From the NCBI RefSeq assembly GCF_900111175.1, contig NZ_FOGI01000003.1, positions 287,141-351,140 on the forward strand: DNA of 64,000 nucleotides, given 5' to 3'. The first letter of the stretch is position 1; the number at the start of each line of letters is the position of its first letter. The position numbers were made by a program, and so were the translations under genes. A model generated the notes under the pieces. It saw nothing but the letters and a program-made list of their open reading frames with translations. It was not told where the DNA came from and searched no databases. Of the stretch, positions 61,164-64,000 are shown one piece after another. The DNA comes from Actinokineospora terrae (GTDB lineage: Bacteria > Actinomycetota > Actinomycetes > Mycobacteriales > Pseudonocardiaceae).

Positions 61164-61189
61164 TGCCCGCCGCCGATAATCGGCGGGCA
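61164..61189 (-). promoter_or_regulatory. Leader inverted repeat upstream of PKS B
   Basis: Arms tgcccgccg (61164-61172) and cggcgggca (61181-61189) enclose 8 bases; the core cgccgat-a-atcggcg (61171-61185) is itself nearly palindromic. It lies 47-72 bases before the PKS B start, downstream of the predicted transcription start. It could be an operator, an mRNA-stabilising hairpin or part of a terminator. Confidence 0.5.
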
Positions 61190-61213
61190 TTCCGGGGCCA
61201 GAACACGACTCAG

Positions 61214-61260
61214 ACCCTAGGAAGCACCGTCCTGGCCGGACAACCCCCTAGCCCCCCTAG
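61214..61260 (-). promoter_or_regulatory. Promoter-like element 3: tandem CTAGGGG boxes with -35/-10
   Basis: On the minus strand CTAGGGG (61260-61254) and CTAGGGG (61251-61245), spaced 9 bases, precede TTGTCC (61243-61238), 18 bases, then TAGGGT (61219-61214). Same architecture as 5473-5518 and 7475-7521. It would drive PKS B and everything coupled behind it, with a leader of about 90 bases. Confidence 0.55.
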
Positions 61261-61307
61261 CTGACCAGCCGTTAGGGGCTTGACACCCCGGGGCGGTCCG
61301 GCGAATT

Positions 61308-61331
61308 GGCGCGGCGCAATTCCGCCGCGCC
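61308..61331 (-). terminator. Possible terminator hairpin after PKS A
   Basis: An 8-bp all-GC stem (ggcgcggc 61308-61315 with gccgcgcc 61324-61331) encloses an 8-base loop, 34 bases past the PKS A stop. There is no U-tract after it, as is common for actinomycete terminators, so the call is tentative. Confidence 0.45.
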
Positions 61332-61364
61332 TTTCCGCCCTTTCCACAATGGCACAACCGGCGG

Positions 61365-64000
61365 TCAGCGGCCGAGTTCCTGGTCGATGAGCGAGAGGAA
61401 TTCGTCGTCATCGGCGGCGTCCAGGTCGCCCGCGGGCTCGGCGGGCGCCGCCCCGTCCCAGCCTGCCAGGAACGACCGCAGCCGGACGGCGAGCTTGATC
61501 CGGGTCAGCCCGTCCGGGGCCGCGCCCGCGAACGCGGACTCCACCGCGTCCAGCTCGGCCAGCAGCGCGTCGACCCCGGTCGCGGGGCTGAGCTCGGCGC
61601 GCAGGTGCCTGGCCAGCTCGGCGGAGGTCGGGTAGTCGAAGGCCAGCGACGAGGGCAGCGCGAGGCCGGTCGCCACGACCAGCTTGCCGCGCAGCTCGAC
61701 CGCGGTGAGGGAGTCGAACCCGAGGTCCCGGAAGGCCCGGTTCGGGTCGACCCCGTTGTAGCCCAACACTTCCGCGACGGCACCGGTGACCAGCGCCAAC
61801 AGGGTCGCGTCCCGGTCGGCCTCCGAGAGCCCGGCCAGGCGTTCCCGCAGGTCGCTGTCGACCGGTCGCGGGTCGTCCGGGAGGAGCTCGGCGAACAGGG
61901 TGCCGGGGCGGGCGGTGTGGAAGGAGTCGGCGAACCGGGGCCAGTCGACATCGGCCACGGTCACGGTCGGCACGCCCGCGTCCAGCGCCGCGCCGAGGGC
62001 TTCGAGCGCGTCGGCGGGGTCGAGGGCGGTGAGGCCGCGTTTGCCCAGGTAGTCCTCGGATCCAGCCGCCATGCCCGCGCCCGCCCACGGGCCCCAGGCC
62101 ACCGAGGTGACCGGTTTGCCCGCCGCGTGCCTGCGGTGGGCGAGCGCGTCGAGCGCGGCGTTGGCGGCGGCGTACGCGGCTTGGCCTCCGCTGCCCCAGA
62201 CGCCCGCGATGGACGAGAACAGCACGAAGGTGTCCACTGTGGCCAGTTCGTCCAGGTGCTGCGCGCCGGTTGCCTTGGCGCGCAGTGCGTCGGCCATCGT
62301 GTCGGCGTCGAGGTCGACCAGGTCGGCGACTCCGGCGACGCCTGCCGCGTGGACGATGGCGGTCACCGGGTGGTCCCGCAGCAACTGCCGAACCGCTTCC
62401 TTGTCACCGAGGTCGCAGGACACCACGTGGACCTGGGCGTCGATGCTCTCGACCAAGTCCGCCACTCCGGGTGCGCCCGCTCCACGGCGGCTGACCAGGA
62501 CGAGTTCGTCGGCGCCTCGGTCGGCCAGCCAGCGGGCGACCTCGATGCCCAGTGCGCCGGTGCCGCCGGTGACGAGGACGGGTCCGGTTGGGCGCCATGT
62601 CTTGGTGGGCAACAACTTGGTGCCTTTCAGGCGCCGTGCCAGGAGTCCGCCGTCGCGCACGGCCACCTGGTCCTCGGTTCCCGCCAGGGCCGCGATCACG
62701 CCGGGGCCGTCGCCGTCGATCAGACCACCCCAGCGTCGTGGCCGTTCCAGTGCCGCAACCCGGCCGAGGCCCCAGAGTTGAGCCAGCTCGGGGTCCGTGG
62801 CCTCGCCGTCGATGGACACGGCGCCTTCGGTGACGCACCAGATGGGAGCGCCGTCCCGCTTGAGCAGGGCGACGGTGTCGTTGAGGCTCAACAGAGACAC
62901 GATCCCGGCGAGTCCGTCGACCTCCTGCGTCACGACCTCGGCGCCGTGGGCTTCGAGGAGCTTGCCGATGCCGCGGGTGTCGTCACCCAGGACGGCCCAG
63001 GTCCCGTCGAGCCGGCCGTTCGGGGCCGCGACGGGTGTCCAGGTGATGTCGTAGGTGAGGTCATCGACACGGGAACGCTTGGCCGCCAACGGCCAGAACC
63101 GCTGCCGGTCGAACGCGTAAGTGGGGAGCGGGACTTGCCGTCCGCCCGCCACGAGCGGCCGCCAGTCGACCTCGACGCCTGCCTCGTGCAGCCGCCCGAC
63201 CGCCGCGAGCACCGTCTCCCGCTCGCCCTTGCCCGCTCGCAACCCCGTCACGGCAACGTCGGCGTCGGTACCCACCAGCGCGGTCAGCACGCCGTCCGGG
63301 CCGAGTTCCAGGAACCGGGTGACGCCGCGTCGTCGGGCCTCGGCCACCGCGTCGGTGAAGCGGACCGGCTCACGGACCTGGCGGACCCAGTAGTCGGGGC
63401 TGCCCAGGTCGGCGTCGGGGTGCACGGTGGAGATGACGGAGTGGTGGCCGGGCGACAGGGTCAGCTGGTGCACGATCGCGCTGAACTCCGGCAGCATCGG
63501 GTCCATCCGGTGCGAGTGGAAGGCATGCGAGACAACGAGTCGCTTCACCCGCCGCCCCTCGGTCGACCAGCGCTCGGCGAGGGCGTCCACCGCGTCCTCG
63601 TCACCGGAGACCACCAGCGAGCGCGCGGCGTTGACAGCCGCGAGGGCAACACCCGGCGGCAAGTCGATCTCGTGCGGCTCGGCCTCGACCGCGAGCATGG
63701 CGCCGCCGGCCGGGAGTGCCTGCATCAGGCGACCGCGGGCCGCGACCAGCGCGCAGGCGTCGTCGAGCGACAGGATGCCGGACACGTGGGCCGCGGCGAC
63801 CTCGCCGATCGAATGTCCGATGAGGACATCCGGTGCGATCCCCCAGGACTCGACCAACCGGTAGAGGGCGACCTCCAGGGCGAAGATCGCGGCTTGGGCG
63901 TGCACGGTGTCGTCGATCGCGTTGTCGTCGAACGGGAGCCGGTCGCGGATGTCGTCGAAGGCCTGGGCGAAGGCGGGATAGGCCCGCAGTTCGCGGCCCA
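61365..64000 (-). CDS. PKS A (3' part): AT-KR-ACP, runs off the window
   Basis: These are the last 877 residues of an upstream modular PKS; the frame stays open to base 64000, so the start, the KS and probably the loading module lie outside. The visible AT has GHSIGE and SHAFHSHRM, a malonyl pattern. No DH or ER follows. KR has GGTGALG, no LDD, and VWGSGGQAAYAAANA, so A1 type giving an L-hydroxyl. ACP has GFDSL near 61715. The C-terminal tail ends DDDEFLSLIDQELGR, a docking segment that should pair with the PKS B N-terminal helix. It is separated from PKS B by a 247-bp gap with a hairpin and a promoter-like element, unlike the coupled junctions C-D and D-E. Confidence 0.95.
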   Translation of the reverse strand, partial: GRELRAYPAFAQAFDDIRDRLPFDDNAIDDTVHAQAAIFALEVALYRLVESWGIAPDVLIGHSIGEVAAAHVSGILSLDDACALVAARGRLMQALPAGGAMLAVEAEPHEIDLPPGVALAAVNAARSLVVSGDEDAVDALAERWSTEGRRVKRLVVSHAFHSHRMDPMLPEFSAIVHQLTLSPGHHSVISTVHPDADLGSPDYWVRQVREPVRFTDAVAEARRRGVTRFLELGPDGVLTALVGTDADVAVTGLRAGKGERETVLAAVGRLHEAGVEVDWRPLVAGGRQVPLPTYAFDRQRFWPLAAKRSRVDDLTYDITWTPVAAPNGRLDGTWAVLGDDTRGIGKLLEAHGAEVVTQEVDGLAGIVSLLSLNDTVALLKRDGAPIWCVTEGAVSIDGEATDPELAQLWGLGRVAALERPRRWGGLIDGDGPGVIAALAGTEDQVAVRDGGLLARRLKGTKLLPTKTWRPTGPVLVTGGTGALGIEVARWLADRGADELVLVSRRGAGAPGVADLVESIDAQVHVVSCDLGDKEAVRQLLRDHPVTAIVHAAGVAGVADLVDLDADTMADALRAKATGAQHLDELATVDTFVLFSSIAGVWGSGGQAAYAAANAALDALAHRRHAAGKPVTSVAWGPWAGAGMAAGSEDYLGKRGLTALDPADALEALGAALDAGVPTVTVADVDWPRFADSFHTARPGTLFAELLPDDPRPVDSDLRERLAGLSEADRDATLLALVTGAVAEVLGYNGVDPNRAFRDLGFDSLTAVELRGKLVVATGLALPSSLAFDYPTSAELARHLRAELSPATGVDALLAELDAVESAFAGAAPDGLTRIKLAVRLRSFLAGWDGAAPAEPAGDLDAADDDEFLSLIDQELGR
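61590..64000 (-). other. Last module of PKS A (partial): AT(malonyl)-KR-ACP
   Basis: AT occupies about 64000-63120 and is cut at its N-terminus by the window edge (the visible chain starts GRELRAYPAFAQAF, just after where GQGxQ should be). KR is at about 62600-61900 and ACP at about 61800-61590. Predicted unit: unbranched with hydroxyl. Confidence 0.85.

Larger units (their letters stand above)
61118..61364. other. 247-bp intergenic region between PKS A and PKS B
   Basis: This is the longest gap inside the synthase block. In transcription order it holds a GC-rich hairpin (61331-61308), a promoter-like element with tandem CTAGGGG boxes (61260-61214), a second inverted repeat in the predicted leader (61189-61164) and the PKS B ribosome site. 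A plus-strand TTAGGGGCTTGACA at 61272-61285 resembles the same box in reverse but has no convincing -10 and no gene to drive. Confidence 0.7.

Noticed and set aside
61272..61305. Plus-strand TTAGGGGCTTGACA as a divergent promoter
   Set aside because: A good -35 hexamer, but the position 17 bases on reads gaattg and no plus-strand gene follows.
12008..62240. Apparent excess of the palindrome CCACWGTGG (about eight copies)
   Set aside because: Several copies encode the repeated PLWC peptide of the KR-linker region, so the excess is largely explained by repeated protein sequence.

Overview
The window is very GC-rich DNA from a filamentous actinomycete. Genus is not certain; the style (modular PKS plus 6-deoxyamino-sugar genes) fits Pseudonocardiaceae or related families. 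It carries most of a type I modular polyketide synthase (PKS) cluster for a glycosylated macrolide-like compound. Every convincing gene is on the minus strand, so transcription runs from high to low coordinates.

Layout in order of transcription. (1) 64000-61365: the end of a PKS gene cut by the window edge (AT-KR-ACP). (2) 61117-11891: four tightly coupled PKS genes, called B, C, D and E here, with 3, 2, 2 and 4 modules, ending in a thioesterase. (3) 11894-10253: an ABC exporter pair. (4) 10237-8700: sugar 3,5-epimerase and 4-ketoreductase. (5) 8698-6215: two glycosyltransferases, one of the macrolide-glycosyltransferase (OleD/OleI) type. (6) 6228-2891: N,N-dimethyltransferase, NDP-hexose 2,3-dehydratase, 3-aminotransferase. 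(7) 2732-1437: a cytochrome P450. (8) 768-187: a CopC-like copper protein, probably outside the cluster, then 20-bp tandem repeats at the window edge.

How the genes work together. Eleven complete modules and one partial module are visible. Predicted extenders and beta-carbon states, in order, are: A-last malonyl/OH; B1 methylmalonyl/OH; B2 malonyl/OH; B3 methylmalonyl/fully reduced; C4 malonyl/OH; C5 methylmalonyl/OH (epimerising KR); D6 malonyl/alkene; D7 methylmalonyl/alkene; E8 methylmalonyl/OH; E9 malonyl/OH; E10 extender unknown/OH; E11 malonyl/keto; then TE release. This gives a polyol with a conjugated diene and a terminal beta-keto ester, probably cyclised. The sugar genes match a route to a TDP-2,3,6-trideoxy-3-(dimethylamino)-L-hexose (rhodosamine/megosamine type). 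Its first two steps (thymidylyltransferase and 4,6-dehydratase), the loading module and any regulator are not in the window.

The strongest oddities are two. Module E10 has no acyltransferase domain although every other module in which that region is visible is cis-AT. And three intergenic gaps share one promoter-like element, tandem CTAGGGG boxes abutting a TTGTcn -35 hexamer, which suggests a single pathway activator. I could not run database searches, so product identity and novelty are untested.
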